NCBI RefSeq assembly: GCF_963662255.1 | Contig: NC_085047.1 | Location: 55,240,006-55,304,005, forward strand | Direction of reading: 5' to 3' | DNA from: Cinclus cinclus | Taxonomy: Eukaryota; Chordata; Aves; Passeriformes; Cinclidae | Length of the DNA: 64,000 nucleotides | Shown: piece after piece, positions 63,889 to 64,000 of the stretch | Position numbering within the stretch: the stretch's first letter is position 1 | Layout of the letters: every line of letters starts with the position of its first letter | Translations under genes and position numbers: made by a program | The notes under the pieces: model-generated | What the model was told of the DNA's origin: nothing | The model's input: the letters and a program-made list of their open reading frames with translations, nothing else | Database searches by the model: none

Positions 63889-64000
63889 CTAACCATCCAG
63901 CACCTTCCATTATCAGACAGAATTTTTTTGCATAAAGAGGAATTATCAGTTCTTTTATCACCCCTGTTCTTATATTTCAATTTTTTTACCATGTGTGCAC
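63889..64000. other. Short flank of the microsatellite
   Basis: AT-rich non-coding DNA up to the window edge, with T-runs at about 63922-63929 and 63981-63987. Nothing is recognised. Confidence 0.5.

Noticed and set aside
63254..63961. 235-, 191- and 158-codon open frames on both strands
   Set aside because: They are translations of the GGGAA/GGGGA/GGAAA array. A repeat with a five-base unit gives the same open pattern in all frames.
1..64000. tRNA, rRNA, CRISPR array or bacterial-type operon
   Set aside because: I looked for B-box-like tRNA text, regularly spaced direct repeats and closely packed long frames and found none.

Overview
The window is vertebrate nuclear DNA, most likely from a bird. 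Four to five decayed CR1 LINE fragments are visible, including 3' ends with the typical text (group IV near 13240-13378 reads almost like a family consensus). One roughly 580-bp element matches my memory of an avian ERVL-type LTR. There is no Alu, B1/B2 or L1, interspersed repeats are sparse, most of the sequence is AT-rich and CpG-poor, and no reading frame outside a microsatellite is longer than about 150 codons. No bacterial, plasmid, phage or CRISPR architecture is present. The identification rests on reading the repeats by eye; no database was searched.

Layout. 1-8.4 kb is non-coding, with a G-rich patch (4794-4819), a 15-bp exact tandem duplication carrying nuclear-receptor and forkhead-like motifs (4916-4945) and a possible CR1 scrap near 3.35 kb. 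8.4-9.07 kb is the longest CR1 fragment (+). 11.83-12.09 kb is a CCATT microsatellite abutting a CR1 piece (-). 13.24-13.38 kb is a CR1 3' end (+). 14-26.5 kb is non-coding DNA with decayed ancient repeats and one strong splice-acceptor-like site at 20.117 kb. 26.52-26.91 kb is an isolated CpG island, the best candidate promoter or first exon in the window. 27.645 kb is a 17-G run. 30-34 kb has several exon-like patches. 36.02-36.60 kb is the solo LTR (-). 37.87-37.97 kb is a nested foldback. 42.2-42.4 kb is a probable ancient repeat. 46.4-46.9 kb and 52.96-53.08 kb hold three exon-like segments on the + strand. 56.2-56.4 kb is a CR1 3' end (-). 63.461-63.888 kb is a 428-nt uninterrupted polypurine tract built from three related pentanucleotide blocks.

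Gene content. I recognise no known protein-coding gene with confidence. The best coding candidate is a GC- and CpG-rich terminal-exon-like segment at 52959-53076. Its frame can be joined to a purine-rich candidate exon at 46814-46908 to give a 47-codon frame with a good initiation context. That is a hypothesis from splice-site reading only. The window is best described as intergenic or intronic DNA with one CpG-island promoter candidate and a possible lowly conserved or non-coding transcript on the + strand.
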